DNA of 64,000 nt, taken from NCBI RefSeq assembly GCF_036067295.1, contig NZ_CP107954.1, positions 2,418,001 through 2,482,000 of the forward strand. The letters run 5' to 3'. The number at the start of each line of letters is the position of its first letter. Position 1 is the first letter of the stretch. Under the pieces are notes generated by a model. That model was not told where the DNA came from and did not search any database. It worked only from the letters and a program-made list of their open reading frames with translations. Shown here piece by piece: positions 8,820-17,199 of the stretch. Both the position numbers and the translations under genes were made by a program. This stretch comes from Kribbella sp. NBC_00382. Its GTDB lineage: Bacteria; Actinomycetota; Actinomycetes; Propionibacteriales; Kribbellaceae.

Positions 8820-9242
8820 TTATTCGCCGATCTTCTTCGACCGGAGCAGGATCTTGGTGTCGAGCGAGGCGGTGGTACCGCCCTCCGGCGACTGACTGAC
8901 GACGACCCAGTTGCGGTCGTTGATCAGCAGCCGTCCCTGGCCGGTGGCGTCCTCTTCGGTCAGGTAATAGAAGCCGGCCGCCTGCATCGTGTCCTGGGCC
9001 AGCTGGTGGTTCAGCCCGACCACCTTCGGTACTACGGCCTCTCGCGCCGTCTGCGGCGGAGTCGGGGGCTTGCTGGCCGCACTAGTCGGCGTCGGCGTCG
9101 GCGAGACGATCGTCTCGGATGCCGTCGGCTGCTGGGTTGGCTGACTAGCAGTGACCGTCACGGTTGCCGCGGGGCGAGGCTGGTCGGAAACACCGCAGGC
9201 AGCGGCCAGCAACAGCAGTGGCGCGCACCAGAAGATCCTCAT
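8820..9242 (-). CDS. PASTA-domain lipoprotein
   Basis: A 140-residue protein with a lipoprotein signal peptide (lipobox LLAAAC, modified Cys at residue 16). A threonine/proline-rich linker of about 45 residues follows, then one PASTA domain from about residue 70 (VPKVVGLNHQLAQDTMQAAG, later VVSQSPEGGT). PASTA domains of serine/threonine kinases and penicillin-binding proteins sense peptidoglycan fragments. A single domain on a lipid anchor would sit at the outer face of the membrane. It is not fused to a kinase, so its partner is unknown. The gene is divergent from prsW and parallel to the subtilisin gene. Confidence 0.88.
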   Translation of the reverse strand: MRIFWCAPLLLLAAACGVSDQPRPAATVTVTASQPTQQPTASETIVSPTPTPTSAASKPPTPPQTAREAVVPKVVGLNHQLAQDTMQAAGFYYLTEEDATGQGRLLINDRNWVVVSQSPEGGTTASLDTKILLRSKKIGE

Positions 9243-9325
9243 ATCGCCACCCCTCTCTGTTCGAGGTTAGCCGGACACGCGTCGTCACGAGTGCGTCCGG
9301 CGCCCGGCGGGTGCAGGATCTGCCT

Positions 9326-10114
9326 ATGAAGGCACAGCAGTTGGTGCGTAGGTGGGCCTGGGTCGGTACGTTCCTGATCGGCGGCGGGCTCTATCTGCTC
9401 GTCCTGGCGGTGCTGACCGACACCGGGAACCCGAACCTCTTCCCGACCATGATCCTCCTCGGCGCGCTCGTCGTACCGCTCACCTTCGTCATGTTCGCGG
9501 CCGGCCGCTCCGGTCGCTGGCTGATCGACGGCCCGACGCTGGGTGGCTCTCTGCTCTTCGGTGGTGTCGTCGGCGTGGTGGTCGCCGGGCTGCTCGAGTA
9601 CGACGCGATGCGAAAGCTCGGGGCGCTCCCGATGCTCGGGGTCGGCCTGATCGAGGAGGCGGCCAAGCTGGTCGTGCCGGCCGTCCTGGTGCTCTTCTTC
9701 GGTCATCGCTACCGCCACTCGATCGGAGGCGGCATTGTGATCGGCGTCGCGGTCGGTACGGGGTTCGCAGTACTGGAGACGATGGGCTACGCGTTCGTCG
9801 CGCTGCTGCAGTCGGGCGGCAACGTGGGTGCGGCCGAGCAGACGCTGTTCATCCGCGGGCTGCTCTCGCCGGCCGGCCACGCCGCTTGGACCGGCATCAC
9901 CTGCTGGGGTCTGTGGCGCTACGCCGTCGCACCGAGCGGCAAGCGATTCCTCGGGTTCCTCGGCATGTACGCCGTCGCCGTCGCCCTGCACACCACCTGG
10001 GACGGCATCGGCGGGCGGCTCACCTACGCGATCGTCGGCGCGATCAGCATCGGCCTCCTCCTCATCGGCCTCCGCCGAGCCCAGCGCGACGACGCTGATC
10101 GCCCAATTGCTTAA
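9326..10114 (+). CDS. PrsW-family intramembrane metalloprotease
   Basis: 262 residues, about seven or eight membrane segments. The family's hallmark residues are present: Glu110-Glu111 in EEAAK, Glu151 in FAVLETMGYA, His185 in the GHAAW stretch, and His222 with Asp226 in HTTWDG. In Bacillus, PrsW cleaves an anti-sigma factor; in actinobacteria many paralogues have unknown substrates. I chose ATG 9326 because the hydrophobic segments begin right after it; the reading frame stays open further upstream but has no good start. It follows the divergent PASTA lipoprotein, so an envelope-stress role is plausible. Confidence 0.9.
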   Translation: MKAQQLVRRWAWVGTFLIGGGLYLLVLAVLTDTGNPNLFPTMILLGALVVPLTFVMFAAGRSGRWLIDGPTLGGSLLFGGVVGVVVAGLLEYDAMRKLGALPMLGVGLIEEAAKLVVPAVLVLFFGHRYRHSIGGGIVIGVAVGTGFAVLETMGYAFVALLQSGGNVGAAEQTLFIRGLLSPAGHAAWTGITCWGLWRYAVAPSGKRFLGFLGMYAVAVALHTTWDGIGGRLTYAIVGAISIGLLLIGLRRAQRDDADRPIA

Positions 10115-10125
10115 GGAGCCGATCG

Positions 10126-11256
10126 ATGCCGAGTCTTCCTGACTTCAAGTTGGAGACGTACTTCTCGCGGTGGGAGTTCAGCGCGCGCTATCACCTGACC
10201 GCCTCGGACGCGCAGACGCTCGCGGTGTCCGAGTTGCTCGAGCTTGCCGATGAGGACGGGCTGCGGCGGTGGGAGACGTTGGCGCTGGGGTATACCGAGA
10301 CGCGCGGGCTGCCGGCCTTGCGGGAGGAGATCGCTGGGACGTACGACTTCGTAGTACCGGAGGACGTGTTGTGTTTCGCCGGGGCCGAAGAGGCGATCTA
10401 TCTGGCGATGCACGCGTTGCTGGAGCCCGGTGATCACGCGGTTGTACTGACGCCGAACTACCAGGCCGCCGAGACGATCCCGCTGGCCATCTGCGAGGTG
10501 ACCGGTGTCGCATTGGTTGCCGAGAGCAACTGGTCGCTCGACGTCGACGCGGTCGAGTGTGCGCTCCGGCCGAATACCAAGCTGGTCTCGGTGAACTTCC
10601 CGAACAATCCGACCGGCGCCGTCCCGGATCCGGAGACCTGGCTGCGGCTGGTGCGCTTGTGCGACGAGCGTGGGATCACGTTGTTCAGCGACGAGGTGTA
10701 CCGCGGCCTCGAGCTCGACCGCCCGTCCCTGCCACAGGCGGCCGATCTGTCGGAGAACGCTCTGTCGTTGAACGTGATGTCGAAGGCGTACGGCCTGCCA
10801 GGCCTGCGGATCGGCTGGATCGCATGCCGCGATCGAGCCCTCCTGGACAAACTGGAGCGGGCCAAGCACTACACGTCGATCTGCAACTCCGCCCCGAGCG
10901 AGATCCTCGCCCTGATCGGCCTGCGCGCTCGCGACCACCTGCTCGAACGCAACCGAGGCATCGTCGCCACCAACCTGCCGTTGTTCGAGGACTTCTTCAG
11001 CAACTACCCCGACCTCTTCGACTTCACCCGCCCGCAAGGCGGCTGCGTCTGCTACCCGCGCTATCTCGGCGCGGACGGCGTCGAGGCGATGTGCACCGAC
11101 CTGGTCGAGCAGGCCGGCGTCCTACTGCTGCCCTCGAGCATCTACCACTCAGAGCTGACCGAAACCCCCACCGACCGCTTCCGCGTCGGTGTAGGCCGCC
11201 TCGCCCCCGAAGAAGCCCTGGCCGAATGGTCAACCTGGCTGGACAAACGCCAATGA
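10126..11256 (+). CDS. PLP-dependent class I/II aminotransferase
   Basis: A 376-residue fold-type I enzyme. NNPTG is at 160-164, the PLP-binding Asp189 lies in SDEVY, and the Schiff-base lysine is Lys220 in VMSKAYGLPGLRIGW. The sequence has the character of the subgroup that includes capreomycidine synthase and enduracididine-type enzymes acting on basic amino acids. Its last codon overlaps the ATG of an ornithine-cyclodeaminase-like gene (ATGA), so the two are co-translated. The pair could make or convert a cyclic or beta-amino acid, but there is no other biosynthetic gene nearby. Confidence 0.88.
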   Translation: MPSLPDFKLETYFSRWEFSARYHLTASDAQTLAVSELLELADEDGLRRWETLALGYTETRGLPALREEIAGTYDFVVPEDVLCFAGAEEAIYLAMHALLEPGDHAVVLTPNYQAAETIPLAICEVTGVALVAESNWSLDVDAVECALRPNTKLVSVNFPNNPTGAVPDPETWLRLVRLCDERGITLFSDEVYRGLELDRPSLPQAADLSENALSLNVMSKAYGLPGLRIGWIACRDRALLDKLERAKHYTSICNSAPSEILALIGLRARDHLLERNRGIVATNLPLFEDFFSNYPDLFDFTRPQGGCVCYPRYLGADGVEAMCTDLVEQAGVLLLPSSIYHSELTETPTDRFRVGVGRLAPEEALAEWSTWLDKRQ

Positions 11257-12194
11257 CCGCCGCTGATGGCGGTGGTGCTCTTCCTGTTCTCGGACTCGCT
11301 GAGATCAGCGCGCTCGCGACGCCCGACGTGATCTTCGCCGCCGTCAGGGAAGCGCTGATCGCCCATGCCGAAGGCCGCACGTCGGTCCCGCCGCCGATGG
11401 TGCTGGAGTTCCCCGACCACGCGGGCGACTGCCACGTGAAGGCAGGCCACGTCGCCGGCTCGCCGCACTTCTCGGTGAAGGTCGCCAGCACCTTCGCCTC
11501 GGTCAACAACGGTCTGATCCTCGTCATCGACGCAACAACCGGTGCCCCAGCCGCAGTACTGGCCGATGAAGGCATGCTGACCGCCTGGCGCACAGCCGCC
11601 GCCGGCGCCCTGATCACCCATGCCCTCACTCCACCCGAGGTCGACGAGGTCTCGGTCCTGGGCACCGGCGAACAGGCGCTCCTCCAGGTCACCTGGCTGC
11701 GCAAACTCCGCCCCATCACCAAAGTCCACGTCTGGGGCCGTCGCCCCGAAGCCGCCGCCCGCCTTTGCCAAGCCCTTCAACGCGAGGGCATCACCGCCAC
11801 CGCCGATGCCCTCGAAGCCGGCGCCCCGTGCGTCATCACCACGACGGCCGCCAGATCCCCGTTACCCCTGAAGGCCTTCCGCGGCGCCGTCCACATCACC
11901 GGGATCGGCACCGACATGCCCGGCAAGAACGAACTACCGCCAGAGCTCTTCACCGACGCGCTGATCGTCACCGACGACCACGCTCAATGCCTCCACCACG
12001 GCGACTTCGGCAACGCGGTGAGAGCCGGTGTAGTACCGCCCGACGCAGACCTTCCGGTGGGAGCGTTCTTGAAAACAACCTCCGAAGCGCCGCGGCCTGG
12101 CAGGTCGATAGCCGATCTGACCGGCGTCGGCGCAACCGACGCGGCGGTAGCTTCCGCAGTGCTGACGACCCAGCAAGCCGCCTCGACTGAGTAG
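11253..12194 (+). CDS. Ornithine cyclodeaminase/mu-crystallin family protein
   Basis: 313 residues starting at an ATG that overlaps the previous stop. The family pattern is clear: HVKAGHV near residue 60, TAWRTAAAGAL around 115, then a Rossmann dinucleotide-binding motif VLGTGEQALLQV around residue 140 and TDMPGKNEL near 230. Members include ornithine cyclodeaminase, alanine dehydrogenase, ketimine reductase and N-((2S)-2-amino-2-carboxyethyl)-glutamate dehydrogenase. The coupled aminotransferase suggests the substrate is an imino or amino acid produced by it. The gene abuts the convergent hydrolase gene without any spacer. Confidence 0.88.
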   Translation: MTAADGGGALPVLGLAEISALATPDVIFAAVREALIAHAEGRTSVPPPMVLEFPDHAGDCHVKAGHVAGSPHFSVKVASTFASVNNGLILVIDATTGAPAAVLADEGMLTAWRTAAAGALITHALTPPEVDEVSVLGTGEQALLQVTWLRKLRPITKVHVWGRRPEAAARLCQALQREGITATADALEAGAPCVITTTAARSPLPLKAFRGAVHITGIGTDMPGKNELPPELFTDALIVTDDHAQCLHHGDFGNAVRAGVVPPDADLPVGAFLKTTSEAPRPGRSIADLTGVGATDAAVASAVLTTQQAASTE

Positions 12195-12926
12195 CTAGCT
12201 CAACTCGACGAGTTGGACCCGGAGGGCGCCGAGCAGCTCTTCGGGCGTCTCGAGCTGCGGCAGGTGGCCCGTGCGGGGGATCAGGGTGAAGGTCGAGACC
12301 GGGATCGCGTCCGCAAAGGCCTGCCCGTACTCCGGTCCGGCGATGCCGTCGCTCTCCCCCCACAGCACGTGCACCGGGATGTCGATCTCGCCGAGCCGCT
12401 TGGCGAGCGTCGGGTCGAGCATGGCCGGTCCGGTGTAGCCGATCAGCGCCAGTACGTCCGGGCTCGGACCGGTCGTCCCGGCCGGCGGGACGGGTGCCTT
12501 GCTCGGATCGTGGAAGGAGAAGGACCGGAGTTCGGCGACGGACAGGCCGCTGACATCGGTGATCGGGTGTCCCTCGACCTCGATGCCGATCCCGTCGACG
12601 ATCACGGCGGCACTGACTCGCGGGTTGTGCTGCAAGGCGATTTCAGCGGCCAGCCAGCCGCCGAAGGAGTTGCCGAGCACGGTGACGTCGGTGAGATCGA
12701 GCTCCGCCAGCAGTTCTACGTACAGGCGGGCCAGCTCGGTGACGCTGGTGAGCCCTTCGGGTTTCGGCGTACCACCGAAGCCGGGATGGGTCGGCAGCAG
12801 CACCCGGGAGTGAGTGCGCTCAGCGAGCAGGTCGGCGAAGCCCGCCATCGTGGCGACACCACCGCCGCCGTGCAGGAGCAGGAACGGCCGGGTGCGATCG
12901 ATGTCCTGGATGGTGAGTGCCGTCAT
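12195..12926 (-). CDS. Alpha/beta-hydrolase
   Basis: 243 residues. The oxyanion loop is LLLHGGGG (residues 16-23), the nucleophile elbow GNSFGG puts Ser87 at the active site, and the catalytic His is in TGHLPQLETPE near the C-terminus. The closest overall feel is of esterases or C-C hydrolases with no clear specificity. It is transcribed divergently from a MarR-family gene across a strong palindromic operator, an arrangement typical of an inducible detoxifying enzyme controlled by its neighbour. Confidence 0.9.
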   Translation of the reverse strand: MTALTIQDIDRTRPFLLLHGGGGVATMAGFADLLAERTHSRVLLPTHPGFGGTPKPEGLTSVTELARLYVELLAELDLTDVTVLGNSFGGWLAAEIALQHNPRVSAAVIVDGIGIEVEGHPITDVSGLSVAELRSFSFHDPSKAPVPPAGTTGPSPDVLALIGYTGPAMLDPTLAKRLGEIDIPVHVLWGESDGIAGPEYGQAFADAIPVSTFTLIPRTGHLPQLETPEELLGALRVQLVELS

Positions 12927-12952
12927 GGAATCTTCCTAACGCGTCGATGAGC

Positions 12953-12986
12953 TATATCAGGAACCTTAGATCAGCTTCCTGATATA
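12953..12986. promoter_or_regulatory. MarR operator: 11-bp inverted repeat
   Basis: TATATCAGGAA (12953-12963) and TTCCTGATATA (12976-12986) are perfect inverted arms separated by 12 bases. The site lies in the short AT-rich gap between the divergent hydrolase (start 12926) and MarR gene (start 13021). Such a site should let one MarR dimer, or two, repress both promoters. Confidence 0.8.
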
Positions 12987-13020
12987 AGCAACCTTGTCTA
13001 AATGCGCTAGGGTGGCTGCC

Positions 13021-13443
13021 ATGAAGTACCAACCGGGCGAGGTCGCACTGGCCGTCAAGCGCCTGCAATACCGCCACCACCGCGCGCTGAGCCACGCGCT
13101 GGCGCCGCTCGGACTCTCGCTCGTGCAGTGGGACACCTTGCGTCACCTGCATCGCAAACCGGATGCCTCGCTGCACGATCTCGCCGTGCTGACCTTCCAG
13201 ACCGACCAGTCCTTCGGCTCGCTCGCAACCCGGATGGCCGACCGCGGCCTGATCGAGCGGGTCCCAGGCCCGGGTCGGGCCGTGCGGCATCAACTCACCG
13301 AAGAGGGCGCACGCCTACGCGCCGCCGGCCAGGACGCGGTGGACGGCGTCGTCGAATCCTCGTTCCAGGCCCTGACCCCCGCCCAGACAGACCAACTCGG
13401 CGACCTTCTGACCCTCGCGCTCGGCGCAGACCCCACTGCCTGA
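13021..13443 (+). CDS. MarR-family transcriptional regulator
   Basis: 140 residues with the MarR winged-helix layout: helix-turn-helix around residues 50-75 (ASLHDLAVLTFQTDQSFGSLATRM) and a wing with the DRGLIERVPGPGRAVRHQLTEEG pattern split across 80-105. ATG 13021 is preferred; there are possible upstream starts, but they add an unrelated tail. It faces the alpha/beta-hydrolase gene across a perfect inverted repeat and most likely represses both. The inducer may be the hydrolase's substrate, perhaps a phenolic compound or hydroperoxide. Confidence 0.9.
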   Translation: MKYQPGEVALAVKRLQYRHHRALSHALAPLGLSLVQWDTLRHLHRKPDASLHDLAVLTFQTDQSFGSLATRMADRGLIERVPGPGRAVRHQLTEEGARLRAAGQDAVDGVVESSFQALTPAQTDQLGDLLTLALGADPTA

Positions 13444-13578
13444 GCTGCCGAGCTAGTGGGAAATCGATTTTCGACGGTGGTCGAATAGGTCTGGCCGGGA
13501 GGGGAAACGTCTGCAAGGTTCGTAGTCGACCAGTGACTCGTCGTCATCGCCCATCACGACGTCTGGAAGGCACACGCC

Positions 13579-14685
13579 ATGAAACGACGGACATTTCTCG
13601 GAAGCATCGCGGCGGCCGGAGTCGGTACTGCCGTCGCCCCAGGGCTGATCGCGCCCGCCACCGCACAAGCCGCGACCTGGAAGAAGCGGGTGACCGGCGC
13701 CGACCTCGACACCAACAGCCGCTGGCAGGTGGCCGGTACCGACCTCGGCATCCCGTACGTGCTCGAGAACGGCTCGATCGGCTACCTCTTCGGCGACACC
13801 TTCAACACGCCATGGCCTGAGCAGGCGAACAACGACTGGCGTTCACCGGTGATGTTGCGGTCGGCCGTTCATCCGGGGGCAGCCGGCGGCATCGTCTTCG
13901 ACAGTGCGGCCAAGGTGGCCGGCAACGGCCGGGCGCCCGAGATCATGCGCAACGGCCACAACGGGATCGGCATCGACGGCCTCTGGGAGGTCACGGTGAT
14001 CCCGAACGACGGCATCAGCTTCCCCGAGACCGGTCGCCAGCTCGTCTCGTACATGAGCATCGAGAACTGGAACTCGGCCGGCCCGAACGGCCCGCAGTGG
14101 AAATCCCGGTACGCCGGCCTGGCCTACTCCGACAACGGCAACGACTTCGTCCGTACCAACCTGAAGTGGTTCAACAGCGGCGACAACCTCGACCCGTTCC
14201 AGATGTGGACCATGCAGCGCGATGGCGACTACGTCTACGTGTTCTCGGTCCGCTCCGGCCGGCAGGACGGCCCGATGATGCTGCGCCGCGTCCCGTGGGA
14301 GCAGCTGTTCACCCCGGCGGCGTACGAAGGCTGGGGCTGGAACGGCAGCAACTGGGGCTGGGGCCGGCCGTGCTCGCCGATCCTCAACGGCCGCTTCGGC
14401 GAACCGTCGGTCCGGCGGCTGGAGGACGGCACCTGGGCGATGGCCTACCTGAACTGCGCCACCGGCAACATCGTCACCCGGACCGCGGCCGGCCCGGACC
14501 AGGCCTGGACGAACGAGAAGGTCCAGGTCACCTTCGCGCAGGAGCCCGCGCTGTACGGCGGCTTCATCCATCCGTGGTCGACCAAGGCCGCCAACGGCCT
14601 GCATCTGATGGTGTCCAAATGGACCCGCGATCCGGCCGGCCACAGCACGGCTTACCACGTCAGCCAGTACGCCGGAAGCCTCTGA
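13579..14685 (+). CDS. Tat-exported DUF4185-domain protein (possible GH183-type glycosidase)
   Basis: 368 residues. A twin-arginine signal (MKRRTFLGS, cleavage after about residue 31, AQA) precedes a beta-propeller-like body with DTNSRWQVAGTDLG, LFGDTFN and EPSVRRLEDGTW segments typical of DUF4185. From memory, DUF4185 includes the endo-D-arabinanases of family GH183 that cleave mycobacterial arabinan. Whether this protein is active cannot be decided here. It lies just upstream of a sugar importer and a secreted GH16 enzyme, so an extracellular polysaccharide role is plausible. Confidence 0.8.
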   Translation: MKRRTFLGSIAAAGVGTAVAPGLIAPATAQAATWKKRVTGADLDTNSRWQVAGTDLGIPYVLENGSIGYLFGDTFNTPWPEQANNDWRSPVMLRSAVHPGAAGGIVFDSAAKVAGNGRAPEIMRNGHNGIGIDGLWEVTVIPNDGISFPETGRQLVSYMSIENWNSAGPNGPQWKSRYAGLAYSDNGNDFVRTNLKWFNSGDNLDPFQMWTMQRDGDYVYVFSVRSGRQDGPMMLRRVPWEQLFTPAAYEGWGWNGSNWGWGRPCSPILNGRFGEPSVRRLEDGTWAMAYLNCATGNIVTRTAAGPDQAWTNEKVQVTFAQEPALYGGFIHPWSTKAANGLHLMVSKWTRDPAGHSTAYHVSQYAGSL

Positions 14686-14957
14686 CAGCAGTTGTCTCCA
14701 ACTAAACTGGTCCGGTAAACAACTTACCACCGGCGGAAGTGGTATGTTGCGCAATTTGCAACGCGAAATGCGGCACGCGCTCGAAAACGGCAGGTTTCCG
14801 GGAGGTTACCGCGAGAGTGCGCTCTCACGACTTAGTAACGGATACTCCTGAACTATTGACTGGTCAGCGGCCTCTGGGCAATTCTCTACGCCACTGAACG
14901 ACAGGTTCATACCAGTCAGCCGGAGGCCGATCCGGCTACTTCGCCCGAGGTGATCCG
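14686..14957 (+). promoter_or_regulatory. Regulatory region of the sugar-import operon
   Basis: This 272-base gap contains several candidate operators. GGTAAacaacTTACC (14714-14728) is a perfect 5-bp inverted repeat. GAGAGTGCGCTCTC (14813-14826) has inverted GAGAG/CTCTC arms. ACTGGT occurs near 14706 and 14861 and its complement ACCAGT near 14913. The ACTGGT/ACCAGT half-site also occurs upstream of the GntR gene at 18766-18771, and is reminiscent of DasR-type dre half-sites. TTGACT at 14856-14861 could be a -35 box covered by one half-site. No small gene is evident. Confidence 0.5.
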
Positions 14958-16226
14958 ATGAAGTTCCGTTCCCTTGCCGTCGCCGCAGTCGCGGCTCTAT
15001 CGCTTACCGCCCTAGCAGCTTGTGGGTCCTCCGACGACACCAAGGACAGCGCCGCCGATGCCGGTCCGAAGACCATTGACGTCTGGCTGATGAAGGGCAG
15101 CGTCTCCGACGACTTCCTGAAGCGGTTCGAGGCCGGCTTCGCCGCCGACCACCCGGAGATCAAGGCCAACGTCCAGATCCAGGAGTGGAACGGGATCGGC
15201 CCGAAGATCATCGGCGCGCTGGCCAGCAAGGACGCGCCGGACGTGATCGAGGTCGGCAACACCCAGGTCGCGCAGTACTCGGCCAGCGGTGGCGTCAAGG
15301 ACCTGACCGAGAAGAAGTCCGACCTCAAGGGCGACGACTGGATCGAGGGCCTGGCCGGCCCGGGCCTGTACGAGGGCAAGCAGTTCGGCATCCCGTACTA
15401 CGCCGCCAACCGGGTCGTGCTGTACCGCAAGGACCTGTTCAAGGCGGCCGGCATCACCGCCCCGCCGAAGACCCGCGAGGAGTGGCTGGCCGACACCGCC
15501 AAGGTGAACACCGGCGGCAACCAGGGCATCTACCTGCCGGGCCAGAACTTCTACGTGCTGTCCGGCTTCATCTGGGACGAGGGCGGCGACCTCGCGGTCA
15601 AGGAAGGCGACCAGTGGAAGGGCGCGCTGGAGACCCCCGAGGCGCTCAAGGGGATGGACTTCTACAAGCAGATCCAGGCGCTCGGCAAGGGCCCGAAGGA
15701 CTCTGACGAGGCCAAGCCGACCCAGACCGACGTGTTCGCGCAGGGCAAGGTCGCGCAGATGATCGCCGTTCCGGGTGCCGCCGAGCTGATCGCCCAGGCG
15801 AACCCGGCGCTGAAGGACCAGATCGGCTTCTTCCCGATCCCGGGCAAGACCGCCGACAAGCCGGGCGCCGTCTTCACCGGTGGCTCCGACCTGATCATCC
15901 CGGAGGCCGCGGCCGAGCAGGACGCCGCGTACACCTTCATCAAGGAGCTGGCCGGCGAGAAGTGGCAGACCGACCTGGCCAAGTCGATGAAGTACGTGCC
16001 GAACCGGACCAGCCTGGCCTCCGCGGTCGGCTCGGACGAGGGCGTGGCGGCGATGGCGGCCGGCGCGGCCAACGGCAAGGCCACCCCGAACTCCCCGAAC
16101 TGGGCCGCGGTCGAGGCGAAGAACCCGATCAAGGAGTACCAGACCAAGGTGCTGACCGGCGGTGACCCGGCCGCCGCGGCCAAGGCTGCCGACGAGATCA
16201 TCACCCAGGCCCTGAACGCCAAGTAG
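14958..16226 (+). CDS. Sugar ABC transporter substrate-binding lipoprotein (family 1)
   Basis: 422 residues with a lipoprotein signal (LTALAAC, Cys at residue 21) and the family-1 solute-binding fold: DVWLMKGSVSDDFLKRFE at the N-lobe, ASKDAPDVIEVGNTQVAQYS, and the FIKELAGEKWQ segment near the C-terminus. It would capture an oligosaccharide outside the membrane and deliver it to the two permeases encoded next, five bases downstream. The sequence is reminiscent of DasA/NgcE-type binding proteins, but sugar specificity cannot be read directly. The nearby GH16 enzyme hints at beta-glucan or galactan fragments. Confidence 0.93.
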   Translation: MKFRSLAVAAVAALSLTALAACGSSDDTKDSAADAGPKTIDVWLMKGSVSDDFLKRFEAGFAADHPEIKANVQIQEWNGIGPKIIGALASKDAPDVIEVGNTQVAQYSASGGVKDLTEKKSDLKGDDWIEGLAGPGLYEGKQFGIPYYAANRVVLYRKDLFKAAGITAPPKTREEWLADTAKVNTGGNQGIYLPGQNFYVLSGFIWDEGGDLAVKEGDQWKGALETPEALKGMDFYKQIQALGKGPKDSDEAKPTQTDVFAQGKVAQMIAVPGAAELIAQANPALKDQIGFFPIPGKTADKPGAVFTGGSDLIIPEAAAEQDAAYTFIKELAGEKWQTDLAKSMKYVPNRTSLASAVGSDEGVAAMAAGAANGKATPNSPNWAAVEAKNPIKEYQTKVLTGGDPAAAAKAADEIITQALNAK

Positions 16227-16230
16227 AACT

Positions 16231-17199
16231 ATGGCTGTGGCAGAAGTAGAGACCACAGCAGCCCCCGCCCCCGAGCCCGGTTCGCCGGTCTCGGTCCGGC
16301 GGGGGCGACCCCTGTGGGAACGCCTCCTCCCCTACCTGCTGGTCGCGCCGACCGTCGTCGGTACGGCGTACCTGCTGGTGTATCCGCTGGTCCGCAACCT
16401 GCTGATCTCGTTCCAGAAGTTCGGCATCGCCCAGCTGATCCGCGGTGGCGCCGAGTTCGTCGGGTTCGACAACTACTCGAAGATCCTGAACGACGGGAAG
16501 TTCTGGGGCGTCGTCGGCCGGACCTTCGTGTTCACGGCGATCAACGTCGGCCTGATCATGGTGCTGGCCACCCTGGTCGCGCTGCTGATCGGTGCCCTGG
16601 GCAAATGGATGCGGTTCGCCGTGATGGGTGGCCTGGTGGTCGCCTGGGCGATCCCGGTGATCGCCGCGACGACCGTGTTCCAGTGGCTGTTCCAGTCCCA
16701 GCTCGGGGTCGTCAACTGGGTGCTGGTCGCGCTCGGGTTCGAGCAGTTCGACGGCAAGGCCTGGTTCGCGGACGGCAACTCGACGTTCGCGATCGTGGTG
16801 CTGCTGATCGTCTGGCAGTCGGTGCCGTTCGCGGCGCTGACCCTGTACGCCGCGATGACGTCGGTACCGAAGGAACTGCACGAGGCGGCCCAGATCGACG
16901 GGGCCGGCTCGGTGAAGACGTTCTGGCTGATCACCTTCCCGATCCTGCGGCCGATGTTCGGGCTGATCCTGTGCCTGGAGGTGATCTGGGTGTTCAAGTG
17001 CTTCGTCCAGATCTGGGCGATCAGCCAGGGCGGTCCGGGCGACGCGCTCCTGACGCTGCCCGTCTACGCGTACCAGATCGCCACCGTGCTGAACCGGTAC
17101 GACCTGGGCGCGGCGATCTCGATGGTCACCGTGCTGATCCTGGCCGTGGTGCTGCTGGCCTACTTCCGGCAGATGTTCAAGGAGGAGGGCGAACTGTGA
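16231..17199 (+). CDS. Sugar ABC transporter permease (MalF-like)
   Basis: 322 residues with six predicted membrane segments. The cytoplasmic EAA loop that docks the ATPase is visible as ELHEAAQIDGAGSVKTFWLI near residue 215. A long cytoplasmic N-terminus carries proline-rich and basic residues. It follows the binding-protein gene directly and overlaps the next permease by four bases (GTGA). No ATP-binding subunit is encoded in the locus. In actinobacteria such importers share a multitasking ATPase (MsiK/MsmK type), so this one probably does too. Confidence 0.93.
   Translation: MAVAEVETTAAPAPEPGSPVSVRRGRPLWERLLPYLLVAPTVVGTAYLLVYPLVRNLLISFQKFGIAQLIRGGAEFVGFDNYSKILNDGKFWGVVGRTFVFTAINVGLIMVLATLVALLIGALGKWMRFAVMGGLVVAWAIPVIAATTVFQWLFQSQLGVVNWVLVALGFEQFDGKAWFADGNSTFAIVVLLIVWQSVPFAALTLYAAMTSVPKELHEAAQIDGAGSVKTFWLITFPILRPMFGLILCLEVIWVFKCFVQIWAISQGGPGDALLTLPVYAYQIATVLNRYDLGAAISMVTVLILAVVLLAYFRQMFKEEGEL

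Noticed and set aside
6328..8895. Long open frame on the plus strand opposite the subtilisin gene
   Set aside because: It is a shadow of the minus-strand subtilisin gene: composition is Arg/Asp/Val/Gly-rich low complexity, and the subtilisin has signal peptide, triad and known fold.
10126..12194. A secondary-metabolite cluster around the aminotransferase pair
   Set aside because: No synthetase, tailoring enzyme or resistance gene is nearby.
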